This document shows positions 38,763 through 46,580 of a DNA stretch of 64,000 nt, in pieces (the first letter of the stretch is position 1; the number at the start of each line of letters is the position of its first letter). The notes beneath the pieces are model-generated. The model saw nothing but the letters and a program-made list of their open reading frames with translations. It had not been told where the DNA came from and made no database searches. Position numbers and translations under genes: made by a program. Origin of the DNA: Anaerotignum sp. MB30-C6 (lineage in GTDB: Bacteria; Bacillota; Clostridia; Lachnospirales; Anaerotignaceae). Location: positions 868,001 through 932,000 of the forward strand of contig NZ_CP133078.1 in NCBI RefSeq assembly GCF_030908465.1, given 5' to 3'.

Positions 38763-38987
38763 TTGTATTAAAGGGGTGAAATATAACAGTTTGTAGGATG
38801 TCAGGGGTGTGAAGTTATGACCATTTAATTTTTACAGCAAACATATCCATTCGAAATCGATCAGGTCAGAACGGCGGATAAATTTGGAAAAAAATGATAA
38901 AAAGTAGGGGGAGTTTTTGACTTACGGGTAGGTATTTAAAGCACCAAATAGATGTCAAGGCAAAATAATTGATAAAGAGCCTTATTA

Positions 38988-39122
38988 ATGGTAGAATTCA
39001 AATATGACTATATGCCAAAAAACAACAGAGAGATGCTAATTATAAAATATACATCAGCTGAGGCAGCAAACCTACTTAGAAGTCTTAATCAAGAACAGAG
39101 CGCATTAAAGCAAAAAGGATAG
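38988..39122 (+). CDS. Short hypothetical frame
   Basis: The 44-residue frame (MVEFKYDYMPKNNREMLIIKYTS, then AEAANLLRSLNQEQSALKQKG) lacks a clear ribosome site. I do not recognise it; it could be a tail of a decayed phage or host gene. Confidence 0.3.
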   Translation: MVEFKYDYMPKNNREMLIIKYTSAEAANLLRSLNQEQSALKQKG

Positions 39123-39194
39123 AAATAGTTGTTGTAGTTTTATTAAATCTGAAACAAGGGAATTTGTCATTGTTTACAATGTTATTTCATGGGC

Positions 39195-39231
39195 AAAACG
39201 ACTGTTGTCGAAGGACAGCAGCCGTTTTTTT
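39195..39231 (+). terminator. Terminator of the spoIVA type
   Basis: AAAACGACTGTTGTC-GAAG-GACAGCAGCCGTTTTTTT. The stem resembles the hairpins at 2333 and 8694, so this is a recurrent terminator form in the genome. No gene ends directly before it. Confidence 0.75.
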
Positions 39232-39403
39232 GCGGAAACAATAAGGAGAGCCCGATTAATTTGAAAACCCTCTAGATATCAAGGTTTTAGCAAAGGGAGA
39301 AGAACTATGGAGGTTTATGGATTATTTTTTGTTTACCTTATAGGAAAAGTATTATATAATGTTATGATAGAATTTGATTGAAAAGAAGATAAGGAGGATT
39401 TCA

Positions 39404-41053
39404 ATGAAAAAAGATTCCTCAAAACATAGAAAGAAAAAGCGGCCTCAAAAGGTCGAACAACAAACCCCAAAGCAAGCGCCTAAACCGAAACGGACATACC
39501 CCACCAAGGGGAATGTATACCATTTTGATCCTGCCTATGGACAAGGAAGGGGCGAAACAAGCAAAAGAGACTTTCAACCGAAAAGAGAAGACGAAAGACC
39601 GAGGAAAAGAAAAAGGCGTATTCGTGTAAGTCGAGTTTTGCCTATGTTTGTTTTTATAATTATTGCATTATACCTTTTTGGGCAGATTATAACCATGGCC
39701 GCAAAAAATTCTGATGTGAATGTGGAAACAGTGGGACATGGCGGAATTGATACACCAGAGAGATATACGGGTCTAATTGTTCGAAGTGAACAGGTGGTTC
39801 GAAGCAATCGAGGAGGGCAACCCTTCTATCAATTTTCCGAGGGGGATTATGTTTCCAAAAACGCTGTGGTTTGCACGGTTAAGGATACGAACTCAACGAA
39901 TGACATAGAAAGTGCGTTGGACAAGCTTGATAAAGATATTTTAAAAAGCCAGAAAAGTCGCTCGGACTTATCTGCCTTTTCTGAGGACATCGCCAGGATT
40001 GAAGAAAATATTCGCCGTGTTGTTGAATCTTATGCAGGAAAGTCCATGAAAACCAATGCAAGTTATCTTTACGATATGAAGGAGCAGGTACAAGCCTTTA
40101 TGGGACAAAGAAACGAGATCTGGTTGACAGAAAATGTAGGCAGCCTTTCTCAGCTGACGGAAGAAAAGTCACAGTATGAGCAGAAGTTAGCGCAAAACCA
40201 GAGTACCATTCGGGCACAGGAAAGTGGAGTAATATCCCTTTCTTATGATGGTTTGGAAGAAACCCTCACCCCTGAAACCTTAGATGGCATTACAAAAGGA
40301 CAAATTGGGGATAGTAAAACTACCTTTATTTCAAAGGCCAAGGCTGTTTCTGAGGGTGACCCGTTGTTTAAAATTGTTTCTAGCAACAAGTGGTATATTG
40401 CTGCCTTTCTTCCCAATTCTGCAACGGTAAATTGGAGCAAAGGTGAGAATAAAATATTGAACTTGCAGTTAGAGGAAGAAGTCGTTCAAGTTAACGTAAA
40501 AATTCAATCTGTTGAGATTGGAGAAAAGGAAACGAAGGTTGTTTTTTCCACCTATGAGCAGATGGAACCCTTTATCAACAAAAGAGTTTTGGAGTTTTAC
40601 TTAGATGGAGTTGCCATTGAAGGGTTAAAGGTTCCCAATGATGCCATTGTAGAAAAATCTCTGATTAGTATTCCCAAAGAATGTATTACAGAGAGCTTGG
40701 GGAACAAAGGTGTTCTTTTGGTAAATGGAAGCAACACAAAGTTTTTAGCCGTTTCCATAGTTTCATACGACGATGTAAATTATTATATTGATCAAAATGG
40801 GGAATTGAAACGAGGAGACGTTATTTTGCAAGGAACGGGAGAAAGTGCAACCCACTATACTGTTTCTAATTTGGTGCCAAGAACCGGCGTATATGTTGCA
40901 AACAGCTCCATGGCTAAATTCGTAACCATAGACATTTTAGACCAAAATCAAGAGTATGCAATCATTCGTTCTGGAACGAATTATGGGTTACAAGCCTATG
41001 ACTTGATTGTATCTGATGCAAAGAATATTAAAGAGGGTCAAAGTTTGTATTAA
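39404..41053 (+). CDS. HlyD-like membrane fusion protein
   Basis: The 549-residue protein has a long basic cytoplasmic head (about 75 residues, KHRKKKRPQKV...RPRKRKRRIR), one membrane helix (VLPMFVFIIIALYLFGQIITM), then a lipoyl/HlyD-type part with a short coiled coil (about residues 165-265) and beta domains ending DLIVSDAKNIKEGQSLY. The family normally serves as adaptor in export, but the same protein sits at the head of the division cluster in many Clostridia and no transporter is adjacent. ATG 39404 follows AAGGAGG. Confidence 0.75.
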   Translation: MKKDSSKHRKKKRPQKVEQQTPKQAPKPKRTYPTKGNVYHFDPAYGQGRGETSKRDFQPKREDERPRKRKRRIRVSRVLPMFVFIIIALYLFGQIITMAAKNSDVNVETVGHGGIDTPERYTGLIVRSEQVVRSNRGGQPFYQFSEGDYVSKNAVVCTVKDTNSTNDIESALDKLDKDILKSQKSRSDLSAFSEDIARIEENIRRVVESYAGKSMKTNASYLYDMKEQVQAFMGQRNEIWLTENVGSLSQLTEEKSQYEQKLAQNQSTIRAQESGVISLSYDGLEETLTPETLDGITKGQIGDSKTTFISKAKAVSEGDPLFKIVSSNKWYIAAFLPNSATVNWSKGENKILNLQLEEEVVQVNVKIQSVEIGEKETKVVFSTYEQMEPFINKRVLEFYLDGVAIEGLKVPNDAIVEKSLISIPKECITESLGNKGVLLVNGSNTKFLAVSIVSYDDVNYYIDQNGELKRGDVILQGTGESATHYTVSNLVPRTGVYVANSSMAKFVTIDILDQNQEYAIIRSGTNYGLQAYDLIVSDAKNIKEGQSLY

Positions 41054-41070
41054 GAAAGGAAAGAAGTAAC

Positions 41071-41778
41071 ATGAGTCATATAGCAGAAAATATAAAAGCG
41101 GTAGAAGCTAAAATTTCCGCTGCCGCACAAAGAAGCGGTAGAAAGAGAGAAGATATCCTTCTTTTGGCAGTAAGCAAAACCCAAACTGTTGAGGTGATTC
41201 AACAGGCTGTAGAGTGTGGGCTTACTTCTCTGGGTGAAAATAAAGTACAGGAAATTATGGATAAATACGAGCCTATGGGCGAGAGCGTGCACTGGCACCT
41301 AATTGGCCATTTACAAACCAATAAGGTAAAATACGTTGTCGACAAAGTGGATATGATTCACTCTGTGGAAAGCCTGAAGCTGGCAAATGAAATTGAAAAA
41401 AGGGCAGCAGCCAAAGGTGTGGTAATGGACATTTTGGTAGAGGTGAATATAGCCAACGAGGAAAGTAAGTTTGGCATTAGTCCCAAGGAAGCTGAGACGT
41501 TCATCCGGGAGCTTTCAACCAAGGAGCATTTGCGTGTCAGAGGCTTGATGACTGTGGCACCTTTTGTTGAAAATTCAGAAGAAAATAGGGAATATTTCCG
41601 TCAAATGAGACAATTACAGGTTGACATCAATGGGAAAAAAATTGATAATATAGTAATGGATGTGCTATCTATGGGGATGACGGGCGATTATGAAGTTGCC
41701 ATTGAAGAAGGGGCGACCATCGTTAGGGTAGGCACAGGAATTTTTGGCGAAAGAGATTACTCTAACCGAGAAAAATAA
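41071..41778 (+). CDS. yggS: YggS/PLPBP pyridoxal phosphate homeostasis protein
   Basis: The 235-residue protein has the PLP site LLAVSKTQ, the LGENKVQE block, HWHLIGHLQTNK and MGMTGDYEVAIEEGATIVRVG. It is a PLP-binding regulator of amino-acid/vitamin B6 balance, and is found beside sepF in Firmicutes (YlmE). Confidence 0.95.
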   Translation: MSHIAENIKAVEAKISAAAQRSGRKREDILLLAVSKTQTVEVIQQAVECGLTSLGENKVQEIMDKYEPMGESVHWHLIGHLQTNKVKYVVDKVDMIHSVESLKLANEIEKRAAAKGVVMDILVEVNIANEESKFGISPKEAETFIRELSTKEHLRVRGLMTVAPFVENSEENREYFRQMRQLQVDINGKKIDNIVMDVLSMGMTGDYEVAIEEGATIVRVGTGIFGERDYSNREK

Positions 41779-41808
41779 AGATTGTAACGATTAGGAGGAA
41801 GCAGACAA

Positions 41809-42321
41809 GTGGCTAAATTATTGGATAGAATGAAAGACTTAATGTTTGGCGAATATGAAGATGATGAATATTATGAGGACGAAGAATATGATATGCCTGT
41901 AAGGGAAGCGGCACCCAGTTATGGTTTGCGTGAGATTTCAAGGGAAACAGAGTATTCTGCAACATCAGTACCTCGTAAAACCACTTCCAAAGGGAATCCT
42001 CAGGTATATAGTATTAATACAAATGTTCAAATGCAAGTAGTGATTATTAAACCCGCTTGTTATGAAGATGCGCAGGAAATTTGCGACCAGGTGAAAACAA
42101 AAAGACCAGTTGTGGTGAACCTTGAAAAGGTGGAGTATCCTGTTGCACAGCGTATTATGGACTTTTTAAGTGGTACCTGCTATTCCTTAGAAGGTTCTAT
42201 TCAAAGGGTTGCCAACAACATTTTTATCATTGCACCAGAAAATGTTGATATTTCAGGCGATTTCAAAGAAGAATTAAAAACAAAGGGAGTTATTCTTCCT
42301 TGGGTAAGTAGTAGTAGATAA
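41809..42321 (+). CDS. sepF: Cell division protein SepF
   Basis: The 170-residue protein has an N-terminal amphipathic membrane anchor (MAKLLDRMKDLMFGEY), an acidic linker and the conserved core (VVIIKPACYEDAQEICDQVKTKRPVVVNLEKVEYPVAQRIMDFLSGTCYSLEGSIQRVANNIFIIAP). It tethers FtsZ to the membrane. GTG start with AGGAGG upstream. Confidence 0.97.
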   Translation: MAKLLDRMKDLMFGEYEDDEYYEDEEYDMPVREAAPSYGLREISRETEYSATSVPRKTTSKGNPQVYSINTNVQMQVVIIKPACYEDAQEICDQVKTKRPVVVNLEKVEYPVAQRIMDFLSGTCYSLEGSIQRVANNIFIIAPENVDISGDFKEELKTKGVILPWVSSSR

Positions 42322-42336
42322 GGTAGGTAATGCATA

Positions 42337-42624
42337 TTGAATAGTTTACAAATTTTGTTAATGAAAGCAGTTAATCTATTTTTTTACGTAATGGAACTTC
42401 TGATTTTTGGGCGTATCCTTCTTTCTTGGTTGCCCATGGGGTATAATAACCCGATCGGGCAGTTTCTTTATGCCATGACAGAGCCTATTTTGGGGCCTTG
42501 TCGCAGAATGTTGGATAAATCCCCCCTTGGTGGTGGGATGATGTTGGATTTTTCCCCAATCATTGCTTTGATTTTGATGATGCTTACAAAGGAATTGATT
42601 GTGGGTGCAATTATGTTGCTGTAA
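42337..42624 (+). CDS. yggT: YggT family membrane protein
   Basis: The 95-residue protein has two membrane helices and the conserved FGRILLSWLPMG and DFSPIIALILMML segments. TTG start (an ATG just before runs into a stop). It lies between sepF and ylmH as in B. subtilis ylmG. Confidence 0.92.
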   Translation: MNSLQILLMKAVNLFFYVMELLIFGRILLSWLPMGYNNPIGQFLYAMTEPILGPCRRMLDKSPLGGGMMLDFSPIIALILMMLTKELIVGAIMLL

Positions 42625-42639
42625 AAAGCGGGTGATTCT

Positions 42640-43431
42640 GTGAATAAGCAACAGATGCTTAAAGGCATACAAGATGGAGAAGAACGATTGCTTTTTGCGA
42701 AGGTTTTGGATCAGGTGACATTTGCATTAAAGCGTTATGAAGTGCAATTTAGTGATTTTATGGATATGGCAAAGTGCGAGCGATTTTTACAGCGGCTGAA
42801 TAATGTGGCTGATTTAGATGTTCTTGCTTTTGGCGGAGTGGAGGATGCAGAGCGAATGATTCTTGGTTTTGCTCCTAAACAAGCCTGCATATGTCAAGAA
42901 ATTTTTCCTATTTCGGCCTTACAAATAGCCCCCAAAAACAAAAAATTTGGGCAGACGGATTTAAGCCATAGGGACTATTTGGGTTCTATCCTTGGTTTGG
43001 GGATAGAGCGAGGCAAAGTCGGGGATATTTTGGTTTCTGAAGACGGGGCAGCGTGCTTTGTCAGTGAAGAAATGGCAGAATATATACAAACCAATTTAGA
43101 AAAAGTATCAAAAACTACGGTAACTGTAAAGATGGTAGATAAGGCTCACATTTTATCGCCAAAGCGTACAGAATTACGTCGTGTTACTGTAGCGTCAATG
43201 CGGCTGGATGCCATTTTAGGGGAGGCTTTACGCCTTTCAAGGGGAAAAGCGCAGACATTAATTTCAGGTGAGAAAGTAAACGTAAATTGGGGCGTTGTTA
43301 CCAGTACGTCTTACATATTAAAAACAGGGGATATGGTTTCAGCCCGAGGTTTTGGTCGCTTCCGTGTGGGTGAAATTGGCGGAAGAACCAAGAAAGATAG
43401 AATCGGTTTGGAATTGGAAGTGTACATATAG
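42640..43431 (+). CDS. ylmH: YlmH, S4-domain RNA-binding protein
   Basis: The 263-residue protein has the YlmH N-terminal domain, the HRDYLGSILGLGIERGKVGDI motif and a C-terminal S4 domain (about residues 185-245: MRLDAILGEALRLSRGKAQTLISGEKVNVNW). Homologues act in ribosome quality control and division. GTG start. Confidence 0.95.
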   Translation: MNKQQMLKGIQDGEERLLFAKVLDQVTFALKRYEVQFSDFMDMAKCERFLQRLNNVADLDVLAFGGVEDAERMILGFAPKQACICQEIFPISALQIAPKNKKFGQTDLSHRDYLGSILGLGIERGKVGDILVSEDGAACFVSEEMAEYIQTNLEKVSKTTVTVKMVDKAHILSPKRTELRRVTVASMRLDAILGEALRLSRGKAQTLISGEKVNVNWGVVTSTSYILKTGDMVSARGFGRFRVGEIGGRTKKDRIGLELEVYI

Positions 43432-43447
43432 ATAAGGAGGATTTTGC

Positions 43448-43927
43448 GTGATTACACCAAACGATATTGCTACTAAGGATTTTAAGAAAGTTGCTGTTGG
43501 GTACTCACCTGAAGAGGTAGATACTTTTTTGGATGATCTTTATGAAGATTATGAAAAGCTTTATAGTGAAAGCATGAAGGGGAAAGGGAAAGTTGAAGAG
43601 GCAAGCGCCCAGACAGAACAATTTTCCAACTTGCAAAAAACCTTAGAGCGTACGTTGTCCTTGGCAGAGGCTGCAGCGGAAGAAACGAAAGCGGCAGCTA
43701 AGGCAGAAGGGGAACTCATGGTAAAAAACGCAAAACTTGAAGCAGAAGAAATTTTACAAAACGCAAGGACAAAATCTTATGAGTTGGAGCAGGAAATCAT
43801 TGCGTTGCAAAACCGTTATGAATTAATGCGTACAAGGGTTAAACTTTTACTATATGCAGAAATTGAATTGCTTGATAAAAACGAAATCCTAGCTGAAAAG
43901 GACGAAGAACGAAAAGCAACCGAATAA
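43448..43927 (+). CDS. divIVA: DivIVA-type septum/pole protein
   Basis: The 159-residue protein has the DivIVA N-terminal domain (MITPNDIATKDFKKVAVGYSPEEVDTFLDDLYEDYEKLYSE) and a coiled coil. GTG start after AAGGAGG. Confidence 0.95.
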   Translation: MITPNDIATKDFKKVAVGYSPEEVDTFLDDLYEDYEKLYSESMKGKGKVEEASAQTEQFSNLQKTLERTLSLAEAAAEETKAAAKAEGELMVKNAKLEAEEILQNARTKSYELEQEIIALQNRYELMRTRVKLLLYAEIELLDKNEILAEKDEERKATE

Positions 43928-43934
43928 TAAGCCG

Positions 43935-43976
43935 AAAAGCGGTGGACAGAGATTTTTTCCCGAGAAGCCGCTTTTT
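43935..43976 (+). terminator. Terminator after divIVA
   Basis: AAAAGCGG pairs with CCGCTTTT and is followed by TCTG. The stretch 43977-44232 holds no recognised gene; it presumably carries the lspA promoter. Confidence 0.7.
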
Positions 43977-44232
43977 CTGCGGTTTGGGGAAAACTAATTT
44001 TCAAACCACAGTGGCACCTAAAATAAGCTGTGACAAAGCAATTTTGCTGCCACGGCTATTTTGCATTTTAGTGTGTAGCTTTTCATTGAAGATTACAGGG
44101 TAATCCTTTTCTAAGATGGCCACTTTAATATATTTAAGAATGAAGTATTTTAGGATGAAAAGTACAGAGTTCGTGGCTTAGAAAATTGATGAGGAATTCC
44201 TATGAAAATAAAATAAAAAGGATGAAATAATT

Positions 44233-44715
44233 ATGTGGTTAATACCTGCAATCGCAGCAGTAATTTTAATTGGATTAGATCAGGCAACAAAATATATGGC
44301 ATTGATCAAACTCCAACCCATAGGCTCCATGGTTTTAATAGATGGTTTTATGGACTTAACGTTTGTCAAAAATCCAGGCGTAGCTTTTGGGATGTTTTCG
44401 GGTCAACGGTGGTTTATTCTCTTGTTGACAGGAGTTATTACTGTTGCTTTGTTGTATTTTTATGTAAGTTTGCCGAAAACGAAAGAGTATAAGTTTGTAC
44501 GGATGACCATGGTGCTTATTTTTGCAGGGGCTATTGGTAATATGATTGACCGAATTCTTAGAGGATACGTGGTTGATTTTTTCGAATTTACATTTTTTGA
44601 GTGGCCTGTATTTAATGTGGCGGATATTTACGTAGTAGTTGGTGTTATGGTTTTGGCGTATTTGATTATGTTTGTCATCAAAGACCCTGAAGAAGAAAAG
44701 AAAAAGGATGAATAA
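44233..44715 (+). CDS. lspA: Lipoprotein signal peptidase LspA
   Basis: The 160-residue protein has four membrane helices and both catalytic aspartate motifs (GNMIDR and FNVADI) plus NPGVAFGMFSG. It cleaves lipoprotein signal peptides, such as that of the protein at 30293. Confidence 0.97.
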   Translation: MWLIPAIAAVILIGLDQATKYMALIKLQPIGSMVLIDGFMDLTFVKNPGVAFGMFSGQRWFILLLTGVITVALLYFYVSLPKTKEYKFVRMTMVLIFAGAIGNMIDRILRGYVVDFFEFTFFEWPVFNVADIYVVVGVMVLAYLIMFVIKDPEEEKKKDE

Positions 44716-44716
44716 T

Positions 44717-45631
44717 ATGGGATATTTTACTTTTGGGGCAGAGCAGGATGATATCGGCTGTCGCATTGATGTTTTTATTGCTGAAAATATGGAAAGTCTT
44801 TCTCGAAGTGGAGTACAAAGGCTGATTGAAGAAGGTCATATACGCTTAAACGGTGCCAGCGTGAAAGCGAATTATAAATTGCGGGAGAAGGATGTCATTG
44901 ATGTAGAGGTTCCTGAGGTAAAGCTTGTGGAAATTTTACCAGAAGATATTCCACTGGATATTCTATATGAGGATAAGGATGTTATTATTGTGAATAAGCC
45001 ACAGGGCATGGTTGTACACCCTGCACCGGGACATACTTCGGGGACACTGGTAAATGCCCTTATGTTTCATTGCGGCGATGAACTTTCGGGAATTAATGGA
45101 GAAAAACGTCCGGGGATTGTGCACCGTATTGATAAGGATACCTCTGGGGTTTTAATGATTGCAAAAAATGACACTGCCCATCAGTCCTTGGCAGAGCAGT
45201 TGGCGAATCATAGCATTACAAGAAAGTATAATGCCATTGTGTTTAACGGTTTTCAAGAAGAAGAAGGCATCGTGGATCAGCCCATTGGTAGAAATCCTTT
45301 GGATAGAAAGAAAATGGCAGTGACCCAGAAGCATAGCCGCAGGGCAGTAACCCATTATAGGGTAATTGAGCGGATGGGGAATTTTACGCTGATTGAGGCA
45401 CAACTAGAAACGGGAAGAACCCATCAAATTCGTGTTCATATGACTTATATTGGACATCCTTTATTGGGAGACTTGGTGTATGGGCCAAAAAAACAGCCCT
45501 TTAAGTTGGAAGGACAAGCATTGCATGCCAAAGTCTTGGGTTTTATTCACCCCACAACAGGAGAATATATGGAGTTTGAAGTACCATTGCCAGATAGTTT
45601 TAAAAAGTTATTAGAGCGATTAAAGGCTTGA
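44717..45631 (+). CDS. rluD: RluD-family 23S rRNA pseudouridine synthase
   Basis: The 304-residue protein has an N-terminal S4 domain and the catalytic HRIDKDTSGVLMIAK (aspartate in HRIDKDTSG). The ATG at 44717 directly follows the lspA stop with AAAGGATGA as ribosome site. The order lspA-rluD-pyr is that of B. subtilis lspA-ylyB-pyr operon. Confidence 0.95.
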   Translation: MGYFTFGAEQDDIGCRIDVFIAENMESLSRSGVQRLIEEGHIRLNGASVKANYKLREKDVIDVEVPEVKLVEILPEDIPLDILYEDKDVIIVNKPQGMVVHPAPGHTSGTLVNALMFHCGDELSGINGEKRPGIVHRIDKDTSGVLMIAKNDTAHQSLAEQLANHSITRKYNAIVFNGFQEEEGIVDQPIGRNPLDRKKMAVTQKHSRRAVTHYRVIERMGNFTLIEAQLETGRTHQIRVHMTYIGHPLLGDLVYGPKKQPFKLEGQALHAKVLGFIHPTTGEYMEFEVPLPDSFKKLLERLKA

Positions 45632-45650
45632 AATTTAGGAGGGACAGAAA

Positions 45651-46580
45651 ATGTCGCTGATGAAAAAAGATTTTTTTGGTCTAAAAGACCTGTCTGCGGA
45701 GGACATTCGATATATTCTTGGTACGGCAGAGACTATGAAATATATTTTGAGTCAGAAGAATAAAACGTCCCCCCACTTAAGGGGAAAATCAGTTATTATT
45801 TTATTTTACGAGGCTAGTGCAAGGGCGAAGCTATCTTATGAATTGGCGGCAAGGCATTTAAGTGCCAGTGTTGTGGATATGACCAGCTCAATTCAAAATA
45901 AAGAGTTTGACAGCCTTTTGGACATGGGACAGTTGGTTGACCAAATGGGGGCGGATTTTATTATTTTACGCCATCCTATGGCTGGTGCATCCCAACTGAT
46001 GGCAAGCACAGTAGAGGCCTCTGTTATCAATGCAGGGGATGGGTTCAACGAAAATCCGGGCCAATCTTTGTTGGACTTGATGACAATTAAGGAACAGAAG
46101 GGTGGCTTTGAAGGCCTTAAGGTTGCCATTGTGGGAGATTTGGTTCATAGCCGTGTATCCAAAAGCAATATATGGGCTTTGACAAAGCTTGGTGCAGAAG
46201 TTCGTGTTTCCGGCCCACCCACCTTGATTTCCCCAGAAATTGAAAGGTTTGGTGTCAATGTATACTTTGACGCCAGGGAGGCTGTGAACAATGCCGATGT
46301 TATTTTAACCACTCGAATGCATAGAAATAGCCGCCATCCCATGGTTTTACCCTCCTTGGATGAATACAAGAAATTTTTCCGAATTGATGAGGGCTTGTTG
46401 CGGTATGCAAAAAAAGATGCCATTGTGATGCACCCAGGGCCCATACGTCGGGGGATTGAAATTTCTACTGGTGTAATCAATGGCCCCCAATGCATCATTA
46501 ATGACCAAATCGCCAATAGTGTTGCCGTTAGAATGGCAATATATTATATCTTGACACAAATGGGAGGTGCTTTTCGATGA
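45651..46580 (+). CDS. Aspartate carbamoyltransferase-like protein with degenerate active site
   Basis: The 309-residue protein aligns end to end with ATCase catalytic chains (NAGDG..., HSRVSKSN, HPGPIRRGIEI). However, the carbamoyl-phosphate loop S-T-R-T-R is S56-A-R-A-K60. The His of HPTQ (E. coli His134) is Asn135, the TSVQKGET loop is changed, and R-x-Q (E. coli Gln231) is R222-M-H224. Arg107/His108 (RHP) and Arg168 (HSR) are kept. The frame is intact with a good site (AGGAGGG). It overlaps the next gene by four bases (ATGA). In B. subtilis the true pyrB sits here. I infer a pseudoenzyme or a changed substrate; a weak ATCase is not excluded. Confidence 0.8.
   Translation: MSLMKKDFFGLKDLSAEDIRYILGTAETMKYILSQKNKTSPHLRGKSVIILFYEASARAKLSYELAARHLSASVVDMTSSIQNKEFDSLLDMGQLVDQMGADFIILRHPMAGASQLMASTVEASVINAGDGFNENPGQSLLDLMTIKEQKGGFEGLKVAIVGDLVHSRVSKSNIWALTKLGAEVRVSGPPTLISPEIERFGVNVYFDAREAVNNADVILTTRMHRNSRHPMVLPSLDEYKKFFRIDEGLLRYAKKDAIVMHPGPIRRGIEISTGVINGPQCIINDQIANSVAVRMAIYYILTQMGGAFR

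Larger units (their letters stand above)
38763..39403. other. Phage-host junction stretch
   Basis: The stretch has no recognised gene except the short frame at 38988-39122. A hairpin of the spoIVA terminator type lies at 39195-39231 and a TATAAT lies near 39355. No lysis genes were found here. It probably contains the right border of the phage-derived region. Confidence 0.5.
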
